Made by a program: the position numbers and the translations under genes. The notes below the pieces were generated by a model that did not search any database, was not told the DNA's origin, and saw nothing but the letters and a program-made list of their open reading frames with translations. A stretch of 64,000 bases of DNA, taken from contig JAJQJQ010000016.1 in the NCBI GenBank assembly GCA_028622995.1, forward strand, positions 558,001 to 622,000, read 5' to 3'. This DNA comes from Panagrolaimus kolymaensis. Its lineage: Eukaryota > Nematoda > Chromadorea > Rhabditida > Panagrolaimidae. Of this stretch, positions 11,771 through 25,114 are shown in pieces. Each line of letters begins with the position of its first letter. The stretch's first letter is position 1.

Positions 11771-11780
11771 TTATTTTTAG
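11771..11780 (+). other. Probable trans-splice acceptor of afadin
   Basis: TTATTTTTAG ends 8 nt before the ATG at 11789, following a long T-rich tract. No upstream coding exon matches, so spliced-leader addition is likely (inference). Confidence 0.45.
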
Positions 11781-11788
11781 CTGCCAAT

Positions 11789-14700
11789 ATGAACAGATCG
11801 CCGCAGGAGCCATTAATATCGTTGATACAACAATGGAATGAAAACCGTTTGGATTTATTTAATCTCAGCTATCCTGATGAGGTTCGTATTTTAAAAAAAA
11901 TTTATTTTTATGAATCATAAAATTGAGGTCAAAATAGCGTTGCTAATCGATTACTTTTTTCTTTTTTGATGTCTGACTAATCGGATGTATCTTTATTTAG
12001 AATGATGAATTTCATGGCGTTATGAGATTTTATTATCAAGAACCAGGAGAAAAAGTCGCAACAAAATGTGTTCGAGTTACAAATACAGCCACAACATTAA
12101 TGGTTTTAGAAGCATTAATAAGCAAATTTCGTCCAGATTTAAATCCAACACAAAATTATTTAACCAAATTTTCTATTTGGGAAGTTCACGAAAATGGTGA
12201 AGAACGGAAACTCGAAGTAGATGAACATCCTCTTATTGTACAATTGACTTGGCACAAGGACGATCGAGAAGGTCGATTTTTATTTAAACTTAATGACAAG
12301 GTTTGTGACACACTTCCTTCCTTTTTTCTCCTCCTTAGAGTTTGAAAAAAACCGTGAAGATAATAAAGATAGGTGTAAATAAAAAATTATAAATGTCTGA
12401 ATTGGTTAGTGTAATTATAATAGTTTTTTTTGGTACAACAAAAAGCTTTTATCAATGTTCTTTAGAGAAAAAAAAAATAGTACCTTTTTGGTTTAATCGA
12501 TCCAACCAATTTATCCTCTTCAAAACCAAATTTCAATTATTTTTTTCGCAATTTGTCATATTTTTTTAACTTAAAAAAATAAAACAAAGTAACATTTAAA
12601 AACATTGGTTGCTTACAAAATAAATTTTAAGCCCTTTTCAATTATCGCGATTTTTTCTCTCAAGAGCTTTGCCAAATAAAAAAATGTAAGTGGTGTTTTT
12701 TTCTTTTTTGAAGGATAAAAAACTTACAACAACGAAGAGGTCAAAATCCGACGACCATAGACACTATTTTTTTACCTCTCCCTAATTAATCATCGGTGCT
12801 TGAATGATATGCAGTTAAAGAGTCATAATTGCATTTTAAATTGGATTTGAGTGAAATGAATAATTACAAAAAAAAACCATAACGGCTAGTCTAGATACAG
12901 ATTCAATTTTTGTTAGTTAAAACAGTTTTTTGTTATACTTACGCTACAAAATTGAAAGGGAAAAAAACATTAGCATTGCTTTTTGCAACAGCAAAAAATA
13001 AGTGAAAAACGTATGTGATTCAACCATAAAAAAAGGGAAGAACATTCTTGATTCAGGGCTTTTTTTCTCCTTCTTGCTTCTTTGTTGTAAAACAAGGATA
13101 TTTCTTTAAAAGTTTTATAAAACGTAAACAATTTTTGATAAACTTTCTTTTTGTTAAAGGAAAAAACAACAACAATAATGAGCGTTTTTGAAAAAATTAA
13201 TAAAATTACGGTGAGGATTTTTTTATGGGTTTGAAAAAAATGCGATGATGTGAGTTGAAAATTTCTTTATTTAAATAAGTATTTTTATATTTAGTTAGTA
13301 GCAATGGGAATAAAAGTTGAATATGATGTAGCTAATACAAGTTTAAAAACTGACAAACTTGACCAAAATTTCAACTTTTACTTTATTCATTTTTACGATT
13401 AAAACTAAAAAAATTTAATATCTGTTTAAAAATAGAATCACAAATTTTTTTTGATTTAATCTTCTAACTAAATGACAATCAATTTTTTCACCCTTTCATC
13501 TTCAATGCTTCAGCTGCTGCTGATAAGAGAGCAACAACAATCACATAAAAAAAAACTTTAAATCAAGCATACATCGATTTTTTTTACCATTCCTTTAGCT
13601 TCCCAACAAGCGTTTTCTTATTTATTTTTTCGTTGTTATTATTGCTGAATCATCATGAAAATTTCGCAAAAAATTATGTGTATTTTCACATACACGCGTT
13701 GTTGATTGATTGCTAACTTTGTCATCGTCGTAGAAGACTTTGTTGTTGACAGCTTTTGAGTTTAGACTAAAATTTTTAATATTATATTATTATTTGCTTT
13801 TCACTGGTCAATCGCTTGAATTTTTTGCTCTTTTTATTGCGACACAAATATTCAAATAAAAAAACTATATTTTTGATTGTTTACCTTAAATCAAGCAAGC
13901 ATAAAAAAAGAGTTAAAATCCGGGTCATTTATTTCTTTCCTTTTTTTCAGAATTTAGTTGGAAATACAAGTTCAGCATCGGCAGATTCGAGTCAAACCGA
14001 CGATATCACAAGAAATTCAAAACGTTTTTCAAAACGTAAAAAGGAAAAAGAACTTCGAAAAAAATATCAAAGCCAAAAGCAACATCAAGTTGCTGAAGAC
14101 GGTAATGATTTAGGATATTTTTATAAAAGCTAAAATGGCGCTTCCAACATTTTTTTTCCAACGCAGTTTTTTTCTTTATTATTCCCGTTGTTTTTAGAAA
14201 TTATGAAACGTCAGGACGAAGAGCAACTTTCTCGTCGGCTTTATGATGAGGTGCCGCCAACAACTTTTACCCGAACCATATCGAATCCAGAAGCGGTTAT
14301 GAAAAAGCGTCGCGAACAAAGAATTGAAAATAAAATTCGCGAAATGCAAAAAGGTGGATCAGTTAAAATATTTTCTGGTGATCTCGATCCTTCACGCCCA
14401 TATGTAACTTTACTCGTGGGAGCCGAAGATCGATCATACAAAATAATTCGAGATACTTTGGATAAACTTGGCGGTGAATTTACCAAAGCTTTAACCGATG
14501 ATTTTTGTCTTATTGAGGTAAGTGCTTTTTTCTTTCATTAAAAAAAATAAATAAAAAAGAGAAGGAGATGTCAAATTTTCGCATTTGACAATTGTGACTC
14601 AAGTATGTATGTTCTTTTCTTTTTTTAAATTGTCGTCAATTAACAGATTACTCTACCAAATTCGACAATAGTTAGTCGGTCTCTTACCGATTTGCGTCAA

Positions 14701-17700
14701 CTTGATGAAAATACAACCGAACGATTTCTTCACGACGACGAAAAACCATTTTTTGAATTTGAAGGTGAACGAAGTAAGCCCTCTTTTTTTTTTATTACAC
14801 TATCATCAAAAAATTATAGCATTCTATATTTTTTTAAATACTATCTTCATGGTACAAAAAAAAATTAAGACTTCTGAAAAGTTAAAAAAAAACTTTTTTT
14901 TCTATCATTTTTGCAACATTTCTTTTTTATTTGTTTTACCCATAAGTCAATTTTATCAATTAATTCCTTGAAGCAAATCTAACAAAAGCTTTTTCAAAAT
15001 AGCTACTGCTTGCTGGCTGCTTTTTTCATTTCTTTCATCAATGCGCAAAAAGCCTTTTTCAATAAAAAAAAAATTTTTTCCCTTTCTCGTTGTCCGGTTG
15101 TGTCGTAAAAGCTTTTTGACACTGAGGATCTGTTTTTCCTCCTTCAAATAACATTCCATCTTTCCTCGCCTTCCTTCTTCCATCGTCTTCTTCCTCCTTT
15201 TTTTTAAACCGAAAGTGATCGATTTGTCATTTTTTTGTCGCATCAATTTTTTTTCCTTTTCTTCAGAAATCTTTTTATAATATTTTTTTTCCAAGAATCT
15301 TTGATTACTATTTAAAAAAATTTTTATAATAAAGTTTAGTAACCTTTTTTATTTTATTTTTAGTTAATCATATATTTGCAATTCGTCAACGTCCTATAAA
15401 TCTTCGATCCAAACAGCAACAACATCAATTGCATGACACCGCATCAATTTCAAGTAGCACCGGTACTGGATCAATGTATCAGCAAATAGCTGCTGATTAT
15501 GCGTTTGATCCAATATTAATTCCCCTTGATTCATTGGGTCGACCAATCAATGAAAAAGCTATTCCTCTAAGGCAAGGCATAACTGAAATTGGTTCAGATC
15601 CTCGCGTGTCATGTTTCATAATTCGTGATCCATCTATTCGACCCAAACATTGTATAATTAATTTTACTGATGGCCTCGTTTCTGTTACACCATTAGAGGG
15701 AAATTTAGAAGTTAATGGAATTCGTGCTGAATCAACTCAAATCCTTCGTGATGGATTTGTTTTACGAATTGGTGGAGAACATGCGTTCCGTTTTCATCTT
15801 AGTCAAGTGAGTTACACTTTTTTCTTCGGATTTTCGCGAAGACAAAATTAATTATTGACGCTCTTTTTTGGAGTGGAAAATTAAAAAAGGATGTTAAAGA
15901 TTTAATGAAGAAAAAAAAGTTAAAGAGAATTATTTTTTCAGAGACAAAATTTGCCATCGTCTGCAAATTACGCTAATTCACCCATTTTTCCAAGAGGTCC
16001 ACCAAATCAATCTGAGTAAGTTTATATTATTTAAAAAAGGGGTTTAGTAACTCAAGTAATTGTGTTTATTTTTTAAATTTTCCAAAACAAATTTCTTACT
16101 TTTTCAAAAAAGGCATTGAAGTTTTCAAAATTTGTCGAAGTAATTAATTACACTGAAATCGGTTGAGTGCAGTGTTCTTCCTCACCCCCATTTTCGCACG
16201 CACGCCCCTGCCCCGCCCCGGGGCGCGGGGCGGGGCAGGGGCGACTTTTGAAAAATGTCGGGGCGCGGTGCGGGGGCGACAATTTGAAATTCTAATACAA
16301 AAAAAAATAAAAGGGCGCGCACGCCCTCGCCCCGCCCCGCACCGCCCCGGGGCGCGGGGCGGTGCGGGGGCGACTTTTTGGGTGAGGAAGAACACTGGTT
16401 GAGTGTCATCATAATTTTGAAGCCTTTTTTAAATCCATATATTTATGTCACATTTTTTTCTTAACTTTTTTTAAAAATTTCTCACTTTTCTTTAATATTT
16501 AACTAACGAGTCACTAACAATTTTTCGTTTTTTGTTTTCTTAAAATCGCCGCTATTTTATTTATATTTGCATTTATGTGAGTCCAAAAAAAATGTGCCGA
16601 CGGAAAGAAAAAAAGATCACATGATATTTTTCTTTTATTTGCCTTTGGCAAAAAAATGTTCTCCCAAGCATTTCCAGGTGAGCACGCTTCGGCAGTTACG
16701 CGCCCATACCTTTTTTTGGCTTCACTTTTTTTTCAAAAATAAAAGAAAAGAATTCTAATCCGAAAGCAGTATTTTTCAAGAGGAGCTTTTTTTGCTTTGA
16801 AAAAAAAAAGAAAAAAAAGACGACAACGTTTTGCTTTGTCATTTTTGTCGTCGTCGTATTCTCCTCTCTCATTCTCTCTTCTTTTTTTATTCTCGAGAAA
16901 TGAATACCGTCATCATCAAACATGGCTATTGTCCATCAAAGAAGAAGAATAAAAAAAATTACGTTAATCCGTGATTCGCACGTTTTATTTTACAGGTTAT
17001 TTTCAAAAAAATATAGTATTTATGGTAATTCGAACCTTCTTTTTTTATATGTTAGAAAAAAGCTTGTTTTTTACTAAAAAAAATTCTTGCGTGCTTATTT
17101 TTATAACGTAAGAAAATAACTTGGATTAGCTTTTTTGATACTTTAGAAAGCCGAAAATATTGAATCTTTTCAATGATAATAGAAAATCCTTAAATGATTT
17201 TACGGCATCCACAGAAGTTATGGAAGAAACGACGATTTTTGGAGTTATTGATGGTCAAATCATGCATCGATCCAAATCTTCTGATGCCTTATATCAACCT
17301 CCACCACAAACGTCATCAGTTTTCACTCCTCGCACCATTGATCGAATGTGAGACGAGTTTAATCATCATGCTAACATTCCCTTTATAATTTGTGCGCACA
17401 TTTTATCCTTCGTTTTTTTGTTTGTGTGTGTGTCTTGTGTTTGTTCAAACTTAACACCTTGCGCTTTTCTTTTTGCCTTTTTTTTTTAAATTTTGCTTTC
17501 CATTATTTATTTTATTCATTTTGTAGGATTCAATCATCAATGAGACCTCCAACACATTTCCCTGAAACAACAATACAAAATTTACCAGCCATTATTGAAC
17601 TTTATGATCACAGTAAGTGTGCTCTCCATTTTCATTATTTTTCTTTTGCTTCAATGGCGCAGTGGTATAACAAACCAAAAGCCATAAATTGAAGGAAGGA

Positions 17701-20700
17701 AGAAAAAGTTCGACGCACTTTTGAGAATCTGAAAAATTGAAAATTGCAATTTCTTGGAGGTTAAAAGTGCAAAAGTGAATTAGAAAGTTTACCGGGTATT
17801 TCTGCATTATGGGGATTTACCTAAATGGATTTTCAAACATTTTATTTTATTTTGATTTTTTTTAATCGTTACTTTTTTGCAGATGTTGAAGACGAATTTT
17901 TACGATATTTAATTTTTGATTCAAGTTTTGAAGCATTTCCATTCCGCCTCACCCCAACATTTATGCTTTATATGGTTCTTCGATATCGTATTTCTCCAAT
18001 CACATATAGGCCCGGCATAAATTATGATGAACGCCGAAGATTTATTATCACATTTTTTGATAAAACTATTGAAAGATGTTTTCATTTAATTCATATGAAT
18101 TCTTCCAACAAAACTTTGTTAGCATTTTGGCTTGCAAATTGTAGCGAATTTCTTCACATGATTACTTCTGATAAAGAAATTTCTACAATGATTGGCGATG
18201 GATCAATTTCAAAACTTAAAACTACAGTTGAAAAATGTTATGACCTTCTTGTAGAAACAACTCGAGTAGGACTTCAACAGCCCATGTCAACGTTTTTAAA
18301 AGTTGATTTGGATGATGAATCTGCTTCTGAAGGGATTGTGAGACAACTAGATGATCTCGTACAAATAATTCGAAAATGCCATTTAAATGCAGCTTTAACA
18401 ATTCAATTATTTTCACAATTATTTTATTTTATTAGCATGTATGGGTTTAATTGGTTAGTCACTACTCGAGAAGGATCCTTGTATCTTTCACGCCAATTTG
18501 GTGTTCGACTTCGTAATCGGGTTCAATTCATATGTCGTTGGGCAGAAAAGCAAGGCCTTGAACTAGCTGCTGAATGTCATCTAGATCGGCTTCAACAAAC
18601 CATCAACCTTCTAACAACCCCAAAAACCATCGATCAAATAGCTTCATTGGGTGCAACTTGTTATAAGCTTAATAGCCTCCAAGTTAAATATCTTCTTGAA
18701 AATTATGTTTCGGAAGTTGGTGAACCTCGAGCTTCACGAGAACTTATTATGGAAGTAGTAAAATTGGCAGAATCTCAAGCTGATTTAATGTCTAAACAAG
18801 ATGGGTTTCTCATTCAATTGGAAGAAAATCCACAACTTCAGCTTTCATTTGTTTTTCCAAGTGATGGATATTTTGTCGGTAAGTTGTTGTTTCGCTTATT
18901 GTTTTTTATTTCGCGGAAAATTTCGAGTGTTATTAATGATGTCTTTTTTTAAAAAGCTTCAGCTAACTTGTTTTTTTTTTTGCATTGCTTTAGCTGCTTG
19001 TTACATATTTTACATTTACAAGCAGTTTTTAGCTTCAAAATCATTTAAAAAATATATTTTTTCGAAATTTTAAAAAGGAATTAACTTTTTTTTCGTGTTG
19101 TGTTAAATTAAATTTAGGATTTTGTTAAATATTTTTGACCTAATTTTTGTTTTAAATTTTAGAAGATTTTAAAGGAATTCCACCAGAAATGAGTGATTTT
19201 ATTGCTTCACTACAAGCAAAAGGCATTTGTCGACTTATTCCACAAATTGGGGCAACAGGAAGTTGGACCATTCATATGAACAAAATCACTAATGGATTTT
19301 TAAATAACATTGAACATTCTTCCACGATGGGTTCATCAAGTGGAAGTGGAGGAGGTGGTGGATATGGACCTTATCAATCGAATGGAGGCTATCCACCATC
19401 TCAAACTTCCACCATTCGTGCTTCCCCGGCAACACTTCACATTCATCTTAAACGTTATCCAGGCGATAATATTGGATTATCAATTGTTGCGGCTCAGGTA
19501 AATAATATTTCTTTCAAATTTAATTTAAAAAATCTTTTTAAATCGTTCATGTTTGATTGTGCAATTTGGGGCGGCGGCGAAAAAGAAAGATTTTTTTTTC
19601 ATTTTCTTTTGGGAAAAAATTTAATCGGGAAGAAAAGACATTTCAATTCTTATTCTCCTCTCTCTTTTCATTTTTTGTTGATTGAATGATTACTTTTCTT
19701 TCTGAATTTTTTGTTGTTGTTGAGAAGATGGGAAAGCAGCGTAAATTCATGGCATTCTAGCAATATTGTTTTATTTTGATTTTTTTTGTTTTATGTTACC
19801 AAGATTTATTCTTCACTTTTTTTGTTCATATTTTTTTAATTTGGAAATTTCCAAATTCATCAAAACTAACAAAATGACTTTTTTGATCTTTTAGTATCAT
19901 TGTAAGGTTTTGTTTGGTTGGGTTAATTTAAAAAATAATCAAAAAATCACCGAATTAGTTAAAGACAATGCGTTGCTTTTGGCTAGAAAATTCCATAGAA
20001 ATTTTTCATTCGAATCGTGGTTGGAACCATTTCCAATTCATAATTTTTTTTTTAACTTTGAGGCTCTTAAATTTTCCATTTTCTTTCTATTTTTGCTAAC
20101 TTTTTCCTGAAAATAAACTCAAAATTAACAAAACGATGCCTGAATTGAGGATATCCGCTTCTACTCTTATTCCACAATAATAAATTCTTTCATTACTAGT
20201 TTCTTGCTTACTTTTTAAAAAAGAACAATTTCCTTCCAAAATAAAAATCTCGAATGACCACTCAAATGAGATTTCTAAAAAAATCTCTTGAAATTTAATA
20301 CTTTCTTTTTTCGCGCTTTTGTAACTAACTTTTTAAGTTTTTGGAGCTAGGAAATGCTTCCTTTTTTTTTTCTTCCTTCAGGCGTCTTAGATTTTTTATC
20401 CGGATAAATTTTTTGCTTTGGTATGTATTTCGTATCCGCATATCCCCTCTCTTTTTTTTTCTTTCATGATCACACCAGGGAGTCCGGTCATTTTCATTTA
20501 TTTTTTCTTTGGTTGCTTTAGGCTTGATTTTGACCAACGCATTTTTTTCTTTGGACGGTCGTCGTCGTTTTTCACATTTTTTTTTCTCATTCATTTTCCA
20601 TTTTTGCCATCACTGCTGATTGAAAAACATTTCCGTAACCTTGACGCATTTTTTTCGTTAATTGAAAAGTCATTATTGTTTGTTATTCACTAAAAATTTC

Positions 20701-23192
20701 TTAAGTATTTTTTCTTTTTTAAAGTTTCTTCACAAAAGGCATGGTTGTCCAAATTGGGCAATCGCCTGCTTCATCTTCGAATCAACATCGACGAATTATT
20801 CGACGTCCACCAAGTTATTATGAATTTTTGGCATCAAAATATGCTCAAATGCAACAACAAAAAATTCAATGCAACAAAAAGCCTGAAACTTCAGATAATA
20901 CTTCTTCTTCATGTTCATCGTCACCTCGGTCAATCGATGAACAGCCCTCGCATTCACCGGAAATAATTTATCCCCAAATATCTCAACGACGTTATTTAAG
21001 AAAAATTGTAAGAAATTTATATTTCTTTTATTTTTATGTCTTTGAAATTCTTTCGCTTTTTATTGTCGCAACTAAAAAAAGAAAGGGTTTTTATCGACTT
21101 TGACAATCTCGACCTCCTTTAAAAAATAATTTTGCGCCAAACATGAACGACATGCTTTCTTTTTTGCCGACAAATCAATTGATTTGTTGATTGTTGAGTT
21201 ATAAAAAAAACTTTTAACAAAGTTTATTTATAAAAAAAATTAATATGTATTTTTGTCTTGTTCAGGGAATTGGTGATACTAAATATGGAATTTATGTTAA
21301 AAAAGTTGTTGAAAATTCTGCTGCCCATCGAGATGGGCGCCTTGAAAAGGGCGATCAATTATTAGCGGTTAATAATCAATCTTTAATTGGAATTACTCAA
21401 GAAGAGTAAGCTTTTGACTCCATCTAAAAAGTAGTAATCCTTCTAAATATTTATCGCTAAATTTTAGGGCAGCTCAAAGGATATCATCCGCAAATTCAGA
21501 TGTTCATTTTGAAGTTGCTAAACGTGCAGGATATTATAATGGAATAATTGATAGTTTAGAAAAGAATACAGCTCCAAATACCCCTGCAACACCATATCAA
21601 CCTACAAACTTTCCACCTCAACAATTGCCACCTCAACCTCCCTCATCTGAGCCAATCCTACATCGACATGTTCGTTCGGCATCAACTTCTGAATTATTTG
21701 CTAATCAAGCTGATAATATTTCATTGGCATCAATTTCGAATCAACAAAATCCATCACTGAATAGCAGCAGTCGATTACCAGCTCATTATAAACCAACTAA
21801 CCGGCCTGTAGTGGTGCAACCCCAAAGACCTTACAATGGAGCTCCATCACCTGGCGCTTATCGTAGAGGTGTCGCATCTCCCACTCAACTTTATTCACAA
21901 ATTATTCCATCACAACAAAGATCTGCGAGTACTGTACCCTTTAATTCTTCAACTATGCCTAAACATGTATGTTTGAAACACCTTTATACTTTTTTCTTTT
22001 CATAAAATCATTTTTATAGAACCCAACTTGGCTTGAAAGTTATTCAAATTTGCCTTCAATTGGAGAACCCTCTTCTTATTCACGTCCACCACAACATGGC
22101 GGAATTCCACCAAGTCATTTCCGCCAACAATCTTCTAATGGTTCATCGCCATTACCAGCGCCACCAAATTCAGGAAGTAGTCAATTTTCAAAGCCAGAAG
22201 ATATTCATCTAAATCATAATTCACATTTCCATCCAGCTTCAGTAAAATCAGTGACCCAACACCCAAAACTTCCATCAGGGCGTTTATCAGCGCCACTTTT
22301 TGAGCATCAAACTCGAAGCTTCGTTGAACCTCAAATTCTTTCGGTGGAAGAACTTGATCGTGAATTGGACGCAATTGAATCAAAAGGTGCTATGATGACT
22401 GCCGCTGATAAAGAACGATATCATCAATTACTCAAAAAAATTAGTGAACTTCGAGGACCCGTCCCACTTGGACAATCACGTTCTACTAGTGATTTTATTG
22501 GGGTCAATGAAATTTTAAGGCCACCCAAAGATAAACAACTTCGAAATGTTCCTGTTGCTAATAATGGTGTGGCAGAACAACATCGAGTTTCAAAGCCTGA
22601 TTACACTCTGCCCTTTATGGCGGATTTGACAAAAAAATTAGATATCAAAAAACAACAACAGCAAAGACCGATGACCTTGCCAAAACCTGATTCAATTGCC
22701 ACAACATCAACTACATTTTCAACATCAATTCAACGACCTCAAATATCACAAGCGGAAAGGCTAATCGATGATGTAACCCAACAAGTTGAAAGAATTCAAG
22801 CCACACCATTGACTCCTTCAACACCCTCAACATCAGCTCTTCCAAGACCGGCAATGCGAGATAATTCCGTTTCACCAGAAGATCGATCCAAAAAGCGCGT
22901 ACAATTTAGTGATGCCATTGAAGATGTTAAAGAAAATGATATCGATGATGAAACTCTTGAAGAACCTCGAGTACAAATTGTTGGTAAAAATGAAGTTTAT
23001 AATGATCCTCGCCAACGAAGGCTAAATGAAATTCAACAAAAAACTATTAAACCTGCGGTGGATGGAGCTCATCTAGCATTTCGAGATAAAATGAAAATGT
23101 TTGCTTCACAATTTGGTGAAACAACTCCCAAAAATCGACAAAAAACATCATCAGCTCAACGAGAAATTGAGCAATCATCTGATTCTGCTTAA
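11789..23192 (+). CDS. afd-1: Afadin/Canoe homologue (RA-RA-FHA-DIL-PDZ scaffold), 1645 aa
   Basis: Afadin links adherens-junction nectins and Rap/Ras signalling to actin. Fourteen exons keep phase: 11789-11881, 12001-12300, 13951-14101, 14198-14517, 14647-14773, 15364-15806, 15942-16015, 17147-17347, 17527-17612, 17883-18878, 19163-19497, 21266-21405, 21468-21966, 22020-23192. The start (WNENRLDLF, then EFHGVMRFYYQ) matches the family N-terminus. RA1 spans about 33-125 and RA2 about 200-330 after the signature PPTTFTRTISNPEAV. FHA spans about 375-470, DIL about 640-880, and PDZ about 1021-1110 with the carboxylate loop IGLS. The 500-residue tail is proline/serine/glutamine-rich and ends with a conserved FRDKMKMFASQ block. 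Long introns at 12301-13950, 16016-17146 and 19498-21265 hold non-coding DNA, a MITE and an alternative first exon. AATAAA lies near 23391. Confidence 0.92.
12301..13950 (+). other. Long afadin intron 2
   Basis: 1650 bp between donor AAG/GTTTG and acceptor TTTTTTCAG. Homopolymer-rich with no coding signal; nothing else recognised. Confidence 0.6.
16170..16397. mobile_element. hAT-type MITE, 228 bp, GC-rich, inside an afadin intron
   Basis: An 8-bp target duplication GTTGAGTG flanks it at 16162-16169 and 16398-16405. The ends are an 18-bp perfect inverted repeat, CAGTGTTCTTCCTCACCC. Eight-base duplications and CAGTG ends are typical of hAT elements. Inside are two strong GC hairpins: stems 16202-16217/16225-16240 (16 bp) and 16335-16348/16356-16369 (14 bp). 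No transposase is encoded, so movement would need a hAT transposase in trans. Confidence 0.85.
19498..20740 (+). other. Afadin intron 11, 5' part
   Basis: No conserved reading frame. It probably holds the promoter for the alternative first exon. T-rich with several long T-runs. Confidence 0.45.
20741..21007 (+). CDS. afd-1: Probable alternative first exon of a short afadin isoform
   Basis: Within afadin intron 11 an 89-codon open segment starts with ATG and ends ATT/GTAAG in phase 0. It can therefore splice into exon 12 (21266) exactly as exon 11 does. Its sequence (RRPPSYYEFLASKYAQMQQQ, then a serine-rich part) is complex enough to look coding. The acceptor-like TTTTTTAAAG at 20714-20723 is out of frame for use as an internal exon, so an independent start is more likely. 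The product would lack RA, FHA and DIL domains and the first strands and IGLS loop of the PDZ domain. Transcript support is needed; this is inferred from phase and composition. Confidence 0.45.
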
Positions 23193-23662
23193 TTATTTTA
23201 AATATATTTTTTTACCTAAAAATATTTGCCAAAACATTTTTTATTATTATCGCTTAATTTTTTTATAATTCTTTGTACAGTTTTTATCTTCTCAAAAACA
23301 CATCAGTTTTTTATTATTACGCAAAAAAATTGTTTTTTATTAAAGCTTTTTAAATTATATTCACTTATTTATCGCTAATATTTTGAGACTGCAATAAACA
23401 TATTTGATTTACTATTATTATGTTTCAAACAACAGTAAAATATCATACATAATTTTTACAACGACCACAGTAATCTTGGAAAACTCGGAATATTTGTAGA
23501 AAGTTCGAACTTTTAAAAGCAATCAATTATTTTCTCTCCTTTTTCGATGCGCTTTCAAAAAAATTTTATTTTATTCGCAAAATACAAAAATTTGCATATT
23601 CCTTTTTCAGGCATCTTTGGCGATGCTTCAAAATAATATAAAAGCCTTTGAAAACAGTTTTT
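23117..23662 (+). repeat. Source copy of a 546-bp local duplication (afadin 3' end)
   Basis: Covers the last 25 codons of afadin, its stop and about 470 bp of 3' flank. Aligns without gaps to 27421-27966 with two substitutions that I could find. The afadin reading frame is intact here, so this is the ancestral copy. Confidence 0.92.
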
Positions 23663-23959
23663 TCCTATGAAACTTGAAAATGATAAGCGTTTTGTTCTTT
23701 TTAAGAAAAAATGGTGGATTTGCTCAGAAAAATTCGATAACTCGGAGGCCAATCTGTGAGTTTTATTTTATTCTTAAAAGCGATCCATACATATTCGAGT
23801 CGTATTACGTCTAATATTGCAATTTTTAATTACTGTTTCGAATAGTAAAGACCATCGAAATGGGGTTTCATCCAAACCTATGCTTTTTATTGCTTTAACT
23901 TGAAATAACGATGGAAAGAGAAATAATTTTATTTATAATATTTTTTTAGTAACGATATC
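23193..23959 (+). other. Afadin 3' flank and kinase upstream region
   Basis: Contains AATAAA near 23391 and the rest of the duplicated block to 23662. A TTTTTTTAG acceptor-like site (to 23949) lies 10 nt before the kinase ATG and may be a trans-splice site. Confidence 0.5.
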
Positions 23960-25114
23960 ATGAAGAATATTTGTGTAAAATTTATGAAAGAAAATGCACA
24001 AGCAAAAAAATATGTGGGTTTTGGTGGTTTTGGTGAAGTACGAAGGATGAAGTTTAATGGATGTGATACAGAATTTGTAGAAAAAGTAGATAAAGAAATA
24101 AATTTACGAATGCCAGCAGTAGCAGAAGCTAAAGCTTTTACTCGATGTGATAATCATAAATATATTCCTAAGATGATTTACTGTGGGTACAATGCTGATG
24201 GAAAATGGTGTACTGTAACGGAATATATCAACGGTGGCACTCTTCAATATCATGTTGAAAAATCAAACATCTCTGATGAAGGCAAACAAACAATTGCATA
24301 TCAACTTGCTCTTGCTCTTGAATATGTACACGAAAACAACTTAACACATGGGTGAGTAACAGGTTTTTATTTCCTTGCAAAACTAACTTCAATAAAAAAA
24401 ATATAAATCTTTTATATTAAAATATTTCTGAAATCCCTTTTGATAAAAGGGTTTGTTAAATTTGTTATATTTCTTTTTTTTAGGGATCTCAAACCTGATA
24501 ATGTTGTATTGACTTTAAATGGCCATGTTCGTCTTATTGATTTTGGTAATTCTCGTGATATTAAAAAACATAAAGTGCTTACGTTTACGCTTTGTCCATA
24601 TACTGCTCCTGAAGTGGTTCTCGAACAACCTGCTGGATTATCTGCAGATCGATGGTCATATGGAGTTCTTCTTGCTTATATGTTCAAAGGAAAAGAGCCA
24701 TTTAAATTTACAACAGAAAAAAGATTTCTTAAAGCTAAATGTTATGGAGAACCAAATCTTGAAGGAATTAATGATTCTGCCGCTAAAGAACTTATTTATG
24801 GTCTTTTACAACATGATCCAAATGAACGTCTCAATAATATTTCTAAACATCATTATTTTAATGGAGTTGAAGAAGATGATCCACCATTCAAACCTGTGAA
24901 TGTTCTAATGCCTGACACTTCTGGAAATACTCATACAAGCTTTTTTGTCAACAACAATGTTTTTAAGAAATTTCGAAAGTTTGCTGATAGAAAATGTTAT
25001 TCTAATGATTTCCGTAATGTTCATCCGATACTACAAAGATTAGCTCTTAAAATACCTTCTAAAGCTTATTTAGACACCTTTAAGAAAATTCCCGATGCTG
25101 TTGGAAAGGAATGA
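23960..25114 (+). CDS. Divergent protein kinase, 340 aa, non-RD (HGD) type
   Basis: Two exons, 23960-24351 and 24484-25114, join as CAT GG/G GAT. Kinase landmarks are in order: glycine loop GFGGFGEV (20-27), candidate ATP lysine K42 in FVEKVDK, DLKPDN (132-137), IDFGNSRD with DFG at 150-152, TAPEVV, and SADRWSYGVLLAYM. The usual HRD arginine is glycine (HGDLKPDN), so activation-loop phosphorylation is probably not needed. No signal peptide, membrane segment or accessory domain is seen; a basic tail of about 70 residues follows the domain. It looks like a member of a nematode-expanded Ser/Thr kinase group and I cannot assign it to a named family. AATAAA lies near 25190. Confidence 0.8.

Larger units (their letters stand above)
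10325..11788. other. Intergenic between the transposon and afadin, including the afadin promoter
   Basis: No supported gene. Besides the GC-rich hairpin at 10700-10728 there is an isolated palindrome CCTGCGCAGG near 11277. The 3' half (11280-11780) is T-rich, as in nematode outrons. Confidence 0.5.

Noticed and set aside
16144..16412. Overlapping Pro/Arg/Gly-rich reading frames on both strands
   Set aside because: They are by-products of the GC-rich hairpins of the hAT MITE.
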